Under the pieces are notes generated by a model. That model saw only the letters and a program-made list of their open reading frames with translations, was not told where the DNA came from and searched no databases. A program made the position numbers and the translations under genes. From assembly GCA_964371945.1 (NCBI GenBank), contig CAYJPA010000019.1, positions 1-64,000 of the forward strand: DNA of 64,000 nt. The letters run 5' to 3'. This document shows, piece after piece, positions 9,770 to 16,967 of the stretch; position 1 is the first letter of the stretch; every line of letters starts with the position of its first letter. This DNA is from CAYJPA01 sp964371945. Lineage in GTDB: Bacteria; Chloroflexota; Chloroflexia; Thermomicrobiales; UBA6265.

Positions 9770-10392
9770 ATCTCGATCTCGATCGGCGTGGGATTGAACC
9801 AGGTGCGTGCCGGCTTGTCGTCCGAGCAAGAGGGCACCGCAATCAAGAGATCGCGTTCAGCACCCAACGGGATCGAATCTCGGGGTTTCGACAACGGCGC
9901 CCGCACCTCCATCCTGCCATCTTCATGAACCACCATTTGTTGAAAGATGTTGAACGGTATCGGCAGTTGGGCGCCGGCCACACCGTGGGGTGCAAGCGCC
10001 GCGAGCAGATTGTCATGACAGTTCGGGTGGTTCTCCTGCCCATAAACGCGCAGACACAGCTCTGGCCGGCGCCAGGCGTTGAGCATGTCGTGCCGCCCGA
10101 CGTCGTCCGCGACGATCGTCAGCAGCTCTTCGCCGTTCCCGGCGTGGAGACCATGACCGGTCGTGACGTAGAGCGTTCGCGCAACATCCCTCGTCTGATC
10201 GGTCGAAAACCGCAACGACCGATCCTGATACGTGAACGCCACGAAGTCCGCGGCCTGCTCCCCCTCGACATCGATCACCCGAACCAATTCGCCGGCGCTC
10301 ACCGTGAACGCGCGCCCAGACTGTTTAGGAATTCGGATTTTCGAATGCGCATTGCCTAGTTCAAGACTCGAGGTCGCGGCTGGCGGCTCCAT
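9703..10392 (-). CDS. DUF1989 / urea carboxylase-associated family protein
   Basis: A 229-residue cytosolic protein matching the DUF1989 family found with urea carboxylase and guanidine/carbamate metabolism genes. The early RVIDVEGEQAADFVAF segment, the GRHDMLNAW core with the CHDNLLAAL metal/active-site-like region, and PFNIFQQMVVHEDG are characteristic. The start ATG has AAGGTG eight bases upstream. No urea carboxylase or permease is adjacent, so the pathway is unclear. Its last 20 or so codons overlap the 3' end of the RDD remnant on the other strand. The stop is preceded by a polar tail that may be an extension caused by loss of the original stop. Confidence 0.8.
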   Translation of the reverse strand: MEPPAATSSLELGNAHSKIRIPKQSGRAFTVSAGELVRVIDVEGEQAADFVAFTYQDRSLRFSTDQTRDVARTLYVTTGHGLHAGNGEELLTIVADDVGRHDMLNAWRRPELCLRVYGQENHPNCHDNLLAALAPHGVAGAQLPIPFNIFQQMVVHEDGRMEVRAPLSKPRDSIPLGAERDLLIAVPSCSDDKPARTWFNPTPIEIEIYGASENKTRISKAPARLSWRV

Positions 10393-10549
10393 TTACTTCA
10401 CCTTGGACAAATGCGCCGGGCACACCTCATTGCCGATCAGGTTCAGACGAGGCGCGAGCGGACGACCCAGAGCGTTGACATGTTCGCTCGCCTGATGCGA
10501 CACTCGATAAGCTGGAGATCGAACCGGCGCTTTAACAATTGAGATGCAG

Positions 10550-10705
10550 TGTCATTGGGTGCCGTTGCTCCAGTTGTTCAGCCGGAGCGGGGTTCACAAG
10601 GGGAAGCCGGTGAGATGCCGGCGCTGTCGCGCAACTGTATCGTCGCCGTGCGTGTGCACGAGCGGCGGAGCCAGATCGCCTGCCGATGACCGCGTCCAGT
10701 TCCCT
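10550..10705 (+). promoter_or_regulatory. Cobalamin (B12) riboswitch
   Basis: The conserved core of the AdoCbl riboswitch is present in order: an upstream GGTGCC-like segment, GGGAAGCCGGTGAGATGCCG, then GCTGTCGCGCAACTGTA (the B12 box region), a variable GC-rich hairpin at about 10640-10668, and GGAGCCAGATCGCCTGCC. The spacing matches the class. It precedes a terminator and the toroid/DUF4430/ECF operon, so B12 probably lowers expression of that operon by premature termination. The outer boundaries are approximate because stem P1 is not sharply defined. Confidence 0.92.
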
Positions 10706-10784
10706 TCGCTGACAGGGGGAGGACTATGTTCACCGCTCCATCCGGATCGCAATCGAACCCGGCACGAGGCCGGTCAACCGCCCG

Positions 10785-10811
10785 CCCGCTCTCACGAGAG
10801 CGGGTTTTTTG
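10785..10811 (+). terminator. Intrinsic terminator, expression platform of the B12 riboswitch
   Basis: A near-perfect hairpin (CCCGCTCTC with GAGAGCGGG) is followed at once by six T residues, about 80 bases after the riboswitch core. It lies before the first signal-peptide start of the operon. This is the expected layout for ligand-controlled transcription termination. The anti-terminator partner was not worked out. Confidence 0.85.
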
Positions 10812-10821
10812 TTTGCCGTGG

Positions 10822-11817
10822 GTGTCGCGGCGTGTCGTAACGCCGGCTTCGCCGTTGCTTGTCGCCCTCATGGCGCTATTGACGTTTGCCTCTCCCGGTG
10901 CCGCATTCCAGGAGGCGCCCGAGGCAAAAGAAGCCGTCACAAAATCGACCTCCTGGTTGCTGTCGCAGCAGGCGGACGATGGCGGATTTGTCGGCTTTTC
11001 CGGCGAATCGGATCCTAGCATCACCTCGGACGCGATCATCGCGCTGGCCGCGGCAAGAGCAGCCGGAATCGAGGTCGATCTCGATTCGGCATTCGCTTTC
11101 CTGACGTCCGGCGATGTCGCGCTTGTCTACGCCCAAACAGGCGCTGGCCAGGCCGCGAAACTGGTGCTCGCTGCCGCGGCGGCGGGAGCGGACCCACGAA
11201 ACGTCAACGGGGTCGATCCGCTCAGTCTCGCGGTCGCGGGGCTCGACGAGACAACTGGGCTCTACGGCACCGGCGTTTATGACCATTCGCTGGTCATGCT
11301 GGCGATTGCGGCGGCCGGCGACGATATCCCGGATGCCGCGGCCGAAACGCTGATCGACTACCAAATCGACGATGGATCGTGGGCCTTCGACGGATCGGAC
11401 ATTCGCGGCGCCGGGGATACCAATACCACCGCCGCCGCGATTATGGCCCTCGTTGCGGCGGGCGCAACCGGCGCGCCGGAAATCGACAACGCGCTCAGCT
11501 ATCTCGAGTCAGCGCAGGTTGAAGGTGGCGGATTTCCGTATCAGCCTGGCGATGGGGCAGTCGCGGATGCGAATTCGACCGGAATCGTGATTCAGGCGCT
11601 GATTGCGGCCGGTGAAGATCCATCCTCCGAAAGTTGGAGCAACGCCACGGCCGCGCTGCTCACGTTCCAGAACGAAAGTGGGTCGTTCAGCTATATGGCA
11701 GAGCCAGCTGACGACAATCTGTACGCGACGGTTCAGGCGATTCCGGCTGCCGCAGGCGTCACGCTTCCAGTTGTCGCTGACGAGTCCGAACAAGTCGCAT
11801 CGCCGATTGCGGCCTAG
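10822..11817 (+). CDS. Secreted alpha/alpha-toroid (prenyltransferase/squalene cyclase-like) protein, transcobalamin barrel-like
   Basis: About 331 residues. A signal peptide (VSRRVVTPASPLL then a hydrophobic core ending SPGAA) precedes repeated helix-pair units, each ending in a QxxDGGF/GGGF-like turn: SQQADDGGFVGF, YQIDDGSWAF, AQVEGGGFPY, FQNESGSFSY. This is the alpha6/alpha6 toroid pattern shared by squalene cyclase, protein prenyltransferase and the N-terminal domain of intrinsic factor/transcobalamin. The B12 riboswitch upstream and the DUF4430-like gene ten bases downstream favour a cobalamin-binding role over terpene chemistry (inference). The start is uncertain: GTG at 10822 puts the signal peptide at the N-terminus, TTG at 10813 is possible, and ATG at 10726 has a strong GGGGGAGG site but lies before the terminator. 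Confidence 0.78.
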   Translation: MSRRVVTPASPLLVALMALLTFASPGAAFQEAPEAKEAVTKSTSWLLSQQADDGGFVGFSGESDPSITSDAIIALAAARAAGIEVDLDSAFAFLTSGDVALVYAQTGAGQAAKLVLAAAAAGADPRNVNGVDPLSLAVAGLDETTGLYGTGVYDHSLVMLAIAAAGDDIPDAAAETLIDYQIDDGSWAFDGSDIRGAGDTNTTAAAIMALVAAGATGAPEIDNALSYLESAQVEGGGFPYQPGDGAVADANSTGIVIQALIAAGEDPSSESWSNATAALLTFQNESGSFSYMAEPADDNLYATVQAIPAAAGVTLPVVADESEQVASPIAA

Positions 11818-11826
11818 GCGAATCTG

Positions 11827-12528
11827 ATGATGATGCCGGGGTGCCGCTGCCTTCACGCGATCGTCGCATTGGCCGCGTTGCTCGTGGTCACGCTCGGGCA
11901 TGGTTGGAGCGACGCCTCGGCCGCAACGATCAATTACGCGGGTGTCGTCGTTCGCCATGGCGACGGACAAATGGCGTACGCCTACATTGGATTCGAGGAA
12001 GCGGAGATCAACGGAATCGAGTTGCTGAAGCGATCCGGACTCGATGTCGTCACCGTTTCATTCGGCGGTCTTGGCGAGGGCGTCTGTTCAATCGACGAGC
12101 ACGGCTGCCCGTCGACCGACTGTCGCAAACGCGTCTGTCAGGGACCCAAGCCGGACGATCCCTTTTGGCAGTACTTCCGCCAGGCAACGGCCGGAGGGGG
12201 CGATTGGACGGCCATGGCGCTCGGCGGCAGCGGCGCCAAGGTTCACAATGGAGACATCGATGGCTGGTCTTGGACGGGCACAACAGCCCAACTGCCGCCC
12301 CTAATCCTGGCTGAGGTCGCTCAGAGAGCCGGGTACAACGGCACATCGGCTGCCGGTTCGCCGGCGTCGATGCCAGTGGCCGTCTTTCGTCGCGAGGGTG
12401 TGGTTGCGACATCAGATGACGGTCAAAGCACCGCTGTCTATGCAGCGGCTGCCGGAGTTCTACTCCTCAGCGTCATTGCGATGTTTGCGTTGACGCGATT
12501 CCGCGCTCGTCGAGCGATCGAATCCTGA
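11827..12528 (+). CDS. Membrane-anchored DUF4430-like protein (transcobalamin beta-domain-like)
   Basis: A 233-residue protein with a signal peptide (residues 1-35), an extracellular domain and a C-terminal membrane anchor at about 200-222 followed by RFRARR. The domain shows the pattern of the DUF4430/transcobalamin-C fold: GIELLKRSGLDV, a GEGVCSIDEHGCP cysteine segment, DPFWQYFRQA, WTAMALGG and a final NGDIDGWSWTG strand. Four Cys residues between about 90 and 105 suggest disulfides. In animal B12 carriers this fold is the C-terminal half that closes over cobalamin. Here it is a separate gene between the toroid gene and the EcfT gene, with a four-base overlap to the latter. The family assignment is by motif pattern only. 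Confidence 0.65.
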   Translation: MMMPGCRCLHAIVALAALLVVTLGHGWSDASAATINYAGVVVRHGDGQMAYAYIGFEEAEINGIELLKRSGLDVVTVSFGGLGEGVCSIDEHGCPSTDCRKRVCQGPKPDDPFWQYFRQATAGGGDWTAMALGGSGAKVHNGDIDGWSWTGTTAQLPPLILAEVAQRAGYNGTSAAGSPASMPVAVFRREGVVATSDDGQSTAVYAAAAGVLLLSVIAMFALTRFRARRAIES

Positions 12529-13595
12529 TGAACGGCCGCCGGCACCAACAGCTCGATCCGCGAGCATGGCTCGCCTGGGGGCTCGCGGCGGGCATGCCGG
12601 CGCTGTTAGGACGCAATCCCTGGCCGCTGCTCGCCGTATTGGTTGCTGTCATTGGCGTTCGTCTTGCCTGGGCTGACCGGATGACCGGTGGCCGATCGTG
12701 GGGTCTCTTTCTGCGGATTGCGTTGATCTTCGCGGCGATCGGCGTGGTCTTCAACGTGTTGACGGTTTGCGCCGGCGATCACGTCATCGCCACGCTGCCG
12801 GGCGAACTGCCGTTGATCGGTGGCGAGATTTCGCTCAATGCCGCAATCTATGGATTATTGAGCGGGCTCGCGCTCGTGCTGCTGGTGATGATCGGTTCAA
12901 CACTGGCGGCGGTTCTCGACTGGTCGGCGATTGTACGCTTGCTGCCGGAATCGCTGACTTCGATCGCGGTCGCCGGATCGATCGCATTCGCGTTTGTGCC
13001 TCAAACCGCGGTTGCGTACCGCGAGATTCGGGAGGCGCAGTCCGCGCGCGGTCACCGCATCCGCGGCGCTCGCGATCTCTTGCCCATTCTTGTTCCGATG
13101 ATCGGATCCGGGCTCGAACGGGCGATCACCCTCGCCGAGGCGCTGGAATCGAGGGCTTTCGGTGCTCCCGCCTCTCCGTTGCGCGATGCTCGAACCTGGA
13201 CTCGCTATCTCGGGGCCTGTGCACTCGCATCGGCAACGATCGCAATCTACCTTCTGGTCTCAGGACGGACGGCCGCCGCGTTTGCTGCAACTGGAATTGC
13301 CGTCTTCACGCTGTTTCTTTTTGTAAGGACAGGCGAAGGATCAGTGATGCATCGGACGAGCTACCGATTGCCAGTCTGGCGACGGGCTGATACCGCGGTC
13401 GTGGCAGGCTCCGCGATTGCGCTTCTGGCGACGACCGTCACGCTGGAAACCTCTTCTTCAGCGCTCCGTTACGAACCCTATCCCCATTTGAATCTGCCGA
13501 TGGTCAGCATTCCGCTGCTCATTGGGCTGCTCGCGCTGCTCGTGCCTGCATTCGTTTCTCCAATGCCGGAACGAATAGTGGACACTCAGTCGTGA
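12528..13595 (+). CDS. ECF transporter T component (EcfT/CbiQ family)
   Basis: A 355-residue polytopic membrane protein. The two coupling-helix signatures are clear: EAQSARGH near residue 173 and EALESRAFGAP near residue 205, each carrying the A-R-G/F-G motif that contacts the ATPases. It overlaps the DUF4430 gene and the ATPase gene by a few bases, so the operon is tightly coupled. After the second signature about 140 residues remain with some four hydrophobic helices, longer than a typical 260-residue EcfT. This extension might replace the missing substrate-binding S subunit or contact the surface proteins (speculative). The B12 riboswitch implies corrinoid or cobalt as substrate. Confidence 0.85.
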   Translation: MNGRRHQQLDPRAWLAWGLAAGMPALLGRNPWPLLAVLVAVIGVRLAWADRMTGGRSWGLFLRIALIFAAIGVVFNVLTVCAGDHVIATLPGELPLIGGEISLNAAIYGLLSGLALVLLVMIGSTLAAVLDWSAIVRLLPESLTSIAVAGSIAFAFVPQTAVAYREIREAQSARGHRIRGARDLLPILVPMIGSGLERAITLAEALESRAFGAPASPLRDARTWTRYLGACALASATIAIYLLVSGRTAAAFAATGIAVFTLFLFVRTGEGSVMHRTSYRLPVWRRADTAVVAGSAIALLATTVTLETSSSALRYEPYPHLNLPMVSIPLLIGLLALLVPAFVSPMPERIVDTQS

Positions 13596-15247
13596 GCGTG
13601 CGCGATTCGATCCGAACCAGCGGGGTTTCATTCGACGACGTCTCGTTTGCGTACGCTGGCTCACCCGACCCGGTCTTGCGAAATCTCGACTGGGAGATCG
13701 AGGAAGGGGAGTTCGTCGTCGTCGCCGGCGAATCGGGCAGCGGTAAATCGACACTCCTTCGCTGCTTCAACGGGTTGGTGCCGCACTTCTCAGGCGGGCG
13801 GTTCGGTGGCGCCGTCCATGTAAGTGGATTCGACACCCGCCGCTTTGGTCCGCGCGTGCTGAGCGCGGCGGTCGGATTTGTGTTCCAGGACCCTGACGCG
13901 CAGCGCGTCACGGCGATCGTCGAGGACGAGCTCGCGTTCGGCATGGAACAGCTCGGCGTACCGGGATTGACGATGCGAAAACGCATCGAGGAAGTGCTCG
14001 ATCTCCTCGGCATCGCGGACTTGCGCGATCGCGAGATGGAGACGCTCTCGGGCGGCGAACGGCAGCGGGTGGCGGTCGCGGCGGCATTGACGATGCAGCC
14101 CCGGATTCTTGTGCTTGATGAGCCGACGAGTCAGCTCGATCCATGGGGCGCTGATGATGTCGTCTCCGCTTTGGAACGGCTCAATCAGGATCTGGGACTA
14201 ACCGTCATTATGGCGGAGCACCGCCTCGAGCGAGTCATTGCGCCGGCGGACCGGTTGAGCGTACTGGGCTCGGGCGGTGCGCTGGTCGACGGGACCCCGC
14301 GGGACGTTTTGCCGCAGCTCGATGCGGAGATGCTGCCCCCAGTCGCCCGTCTTGCTCGCTCGCTCGAATGGGTTCCCCTTCCTCTCACGATCAAAGAGGG
14401 CCGCGTGATCGTCCGGCGCACTGGTGCCGCCCCGGCTTCGCCGTCTCATGCGCCTGGTTCTCCTGGTGGAAGACCGGCGATTCTGCTTGCGGGCGTTCAC
14501 GCGACCTACGGCCGGCGGGTTGTTCTCCGGGATTTTTCGGCGGAGATTCGTCCCGGCGAAGTCGTTGCGCTCATGGGTCGCAACGGATCCGGCAAGACGA
14601 CCTTGCTGCGCACGATTATGGGTTTCCACCGTGCCGATCGCGGCCGGGTCGAGGTCGACGGCGTCGATGTCGATCGAAGCGATCCGTCCGTTATCGCGCG
14701 ACGCGTCGGCTACCTTCCTCAACGTCCAGGCGCGATCCTCTTCAGCGAGACGGTTCGTGATGAGCTCGCGTTCACCCTGAAGTATCAGAATGGCGCTGGT
14801 CGCGACCCAGACGAGCTCATGGCGGAGCTAAGCCTCTCTGGACTGCACGATCGCAACCCGCGCGACCTGAGCGCGGGCGAGCAAGAGCGGGCGGCGCTCG
14901 CGGCGGTTTTAGTCGCCGATCCCCGCGTGCTCTTGCTCGACGAGCCGACTCGGGGCATGGATTACCGGCGCAAGCGAGCGCTCGCGGATTTCATCAGTCG
15001 TCGCCGACATGAAGGGGTTGCCACGATTCTGGCGACTCATGACGTAGAGCTGGTCGCGGAGTGCGCGACGCGGGTCGTTCTCCTCGGGGCGGGCGAGATC
15101 GTGGCCGACGGAACGCCCCGCGAAGTGCTTTCGGGCTCCCTCTCTTACTCGACCCAAATGAACAAGCTCTTTGGCGACGGATTCCTGACGGTCGAGGATG
15201 TCGTGCGGGGAATGCAGATCGCGAATCGAGGGATCACCAGCAGGTGA
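13592..15247 (+). CDS. ECF transporter ATPase, two ABC domains fused (EcfA-EcfA')
   Basis: A 551-residue protein with two complete ABC modules in tandem. Module 1 has Walker A GESGSGKST (about residue 46), signature LSGGERQRVAVAAAL and Walker B ILVLDEPTSQLD. Module 2 has Walker A GRNGSGKTT (about residue 330), signature LSAGEQERAALAAVL and Walker B VLLLDEPTRGMD. A linker around residues 255-290 is Ala/Pro/Gly-rich. It powers an ECF importer together with the upstream T component; the fusion replaces the usual pair of separate ATPases. The start overlaps the T gene by four bases. No S component gene is seen anywhere nearby. Confidence 0.93.
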   Translation: MSVRDSIRTSGVSFDDVSFAYAGSPDPVLRNLDWEIEEGEFVVVAGESGSGKSTLLRCFNGLVPHFSGGRFGGAVHVSGFDTRRFGPRVLSAAVGFVFQDPDAQRVTAIVEDELAFGMEQLGVPGLTMRKRIEEVLDLLGIADLRDREMETLSGGERQRVAVAAALTMQPRILVLDEPTSQLDPWGADDVVSALERLNQDLGLTVIMAEHRLERVIAPADRLSVLGSGGALVDGTPRDVLPQLDAEMLPPVARLARSLEWVPLPLTIKEGRVIVRRTGAAPASPSHAPGSPGGRPAILLAGVHATYGRRVVLRDFSAEIRPGEVVALMGRNGSGKTTLLRTIMGFHRADRGRVEVDGVDVDRSDPSVIARRVGYLPQRPGAILFSETVRDELAFTLKYQNGAGRDPDELMAELSLSGLHDRNPRDLSAGEQERAALAAVLVADPRVLLLDEPTRGMDYRRKRALADFISRRRHEGVATILATHDVELVAECATRVVLLGAGEIVADGTPREVLSGSLSYSTQMNKLFGDGFLTVEDVVRGMQIANRGITSR

Positions 15248-15314
15248 GACCCGGTGCTAGACTGCCCGGTAATCGCCAGACGCGACGATCACAACCGAAG
15301 AACGAGGTGCCAAA

Positions 15315-15947
15315 ATGCTTGCCGGTTTGCGAAAGGATTACTCACTCGCGGGTCTGACCGAGGAAGACCTCGATCCCGATCCTTTAAAACAATTCCAGCT
15401 CTGGTTTGAGCAGGCCCAGGCTGCCATGGGCCACGAGCCGAACGCCATGACAGTCGCGACGGCTACGGCGGGAGGTGAACCGTCGGCTAGGATATTGCTG
15501 CTCAAAGGACTGGACTACGGATTTCTTTTTTATACCAACTACTTAAGCCAAAAAGGTCAGCATCTTGGCGAGAACCCGCGTGCGGAACTGCTCTTCTATT
15601 GGCCCGAGCTGGAGCGCCAAGTTCGAGTCAATGGTTCGGTCGAGCAAATCGCTCGGGAGATGACCGAAGCGTATTACCGCTCGCGGCCGCGCGGGAGTCA
15701 GATCGGCGCGGCGGTCTCGCCCCAGAGCTCTGTGATCGATTCGCGCGGGGTCATCGAGGACGCCTACGCTCGATTCGAGAACGAGTTGGGCGAGCGAGAA
15801 CCTGAGCTGCCCGAGCATTGGGGCGGTTACCGGGTCGTGCCAAACTCGATCGAATTCTGGCAGGGCCGGATCAGCCGCCTCCACGATCGTCTCCGCTACC
15901 AACGCAACCCGGACAACACCTGGCGAATTGAGCGATTGGCGCCGTAA
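15315..15947 (+). CDS. pdxH: Pyridoxamine 5'-phosphate oxidase
   Basis: A 210-residue FMN enzyme that oxidises pyridoxine or pyridoxamine 5'-phosphate to pyridoxal 5'-phosphate. Typical segments are DPLKQFQLWFEQA, NAMTVATAT, ARILLLKGLDYGFLFYTNY (FMN and substrate binding), YYRSRPRGSQIGAAVSPQS, and the C-terminal WGGYRVVPNSIEFWQGRISRLHDR followed by W-R-I-E-R-L-A-P. The length and C-terminus match the family exactly. It begins about 70 bases after the ECF ATPase, so it may have its own promoter or be read from the upstream operon. Confidence 0.95.
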   Translation: MLAGLRKDYSLAGLTEEDLDPDPLKQFQLWFEQAQAAMGHEPNAMTVATATAGGEPSARILLLKGLDYGFLFYTNYLSQKGQHLGENPRAELLFYWPELERQVRVNGSVEQIAREMTEAYYRSRPRGSQIGAAVSPQSSVIDSRGVIEDAYARFENELGEREPELPEHWGGYRVVPNSIEFWQGRISRLHDRLRYQRNPDNTWRIERLAP

Positions 15948-16176
15948 TCGCTTGGAGTGAACAAGTAGAACCGATGAGCCTCGTTGCGACCGTTCGTAGC
16001 CTTTGGGCTCCGTACCAAAGGGTCGATCCGCGGATCGACGAGATGTTGAAATGCGAGGTTGCCTGACTTAGAGAGACCGGCGGGGTACGGTGCCCACGCA
16101 CTACGGCGATTCCGCGCAGGTTCGGTCAATCTCGCATCGGCACAACCGGGCATCGGTGCTGAGTTCAGCGACCTTT

Positions 16177-16734
16177 TCATTCCAGGTTGTAATGGCGAGC
16201 CCGAATCTGTTCCATTGTCTGGCCACTCAACTCCCGGATTCGTATCGCCACCAAATCAAGAAAGACCAGCATCGCGATTTCGTAGGCGGTGCCCATCGCC
16301 AGGATGCTCTCGCTACCCCGGTCGTTAGCCATGGTTTGAGCGGGAATGTGGATGACGACGTCCGCTGCCCGCGGATCGGGTCCGTCCGGTTGGGCGGTGA
16401 GGGCGATCACCCGTGCACCGGCCTTCCGCGCCAGCTGAATCATTGACCCGGCCATCAATAGGTCGCCTGGCCCCGAACTGAGGAAAAGAGCGTCGCCTGG
16501 AACGACCGGTGGCGCGGTCACATCGCCGGCCATGTGCGCGTCGAGCCCAAGATGCATCAAGCGCATGCAGAACGCACGAATCATCAAACCCTCTCTGCCA
16601 AGTCCGTAGCAAACGATACGGTTGGCGACCAGCAATTCAGCTGCCAGTCGATCAGCGGAGTCAGATTCGATCGCCTCAAAGGCGTTACTCAGCTCGTTCA
16701 GAGCGCGCTGTGCAAGCGATTTCGTGTCTGCCAA
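16177..16734 (-). CDS. 6-phospho-3-hexuloisomerase-like SIS-domain protein
   Basis: A SIS-domain sugar-phosphate isomerase of about 185 residues from the TTG chosen, the usual length of 6-phospho-3-hexuloisomerases. Visible motifs are RIVCYGLGREGLMIRAFCMRL, MHLGLDAHMAGDVTAPPVVPGD, LFLSSGPGDL and VIALTAQPDGPDPRAADVVIHIP, followed by C-terminal AYEIAMLVFLDLVAI. The family interconverts hexulose 6-phosphate and fructose 6-phosphate in the ribulose monophosphate route, but no hexulose-phosphate synthase is adjacent. The TTG lies eight bases after AAGGGAG; the open frame runs 84 codons further upstream without homology. It is divergent from lon. Confidence 0.8.
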   Translation of the reverse strand: MADTKSLAQRALNELSNAFEAIESDSADRLAAELLVANRIVCYGLGREGLMIRAFCMRLMHLGLDAHMAGDVTAPPVVPGDALFLSSGPGDLLMAGSMIQLARKAGARVIALTAQPDGPDPRAADVVIHIPAQTMANDRGSESILAMGTAYEIAMLVFLDLVAIRIRELSGQTMEQIRARHYNLE

Positions 16735-16967
16735 GTCCAATACTCCCTTCTGTTCACTGTTTTCCCGAGAATTGTCCGCATTGGCATCGTTTTGTGCAGG
16801 GTGAGGCTGAAATGACGGTTCCGCGGGTGGTTGATGGGTAGGAGAGCGGATAGAATTCACCGACAACCAGATGTGGTTGAGCGCAATCGGTTGGGCAGGC
16901 CGCGAGTTGCGCGCACACCTCACCGTTTTGCCGTGGCGCTCGGCCGATTCACCTGAAAGATAGCCGC

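Noticed and set aside
10822..11817. Terpene cyclase or protein prenyltransferase activity for the toroid protein
   Set aside because: It is secreted, lacks the DxDD/DCTAE-type catalytic motif of cyclases, and sits under a B12 riboswitch beside transport genes; cobalamin binding fits better.
16735..16967. Heat-shock operator (CIRCE/HAIR) upstream of lon
   Set aside because: No TTAGCACTC-N9-GAGTGCTAA or CTTGAGT/ACTCAAG dyad could be found in the spacer.
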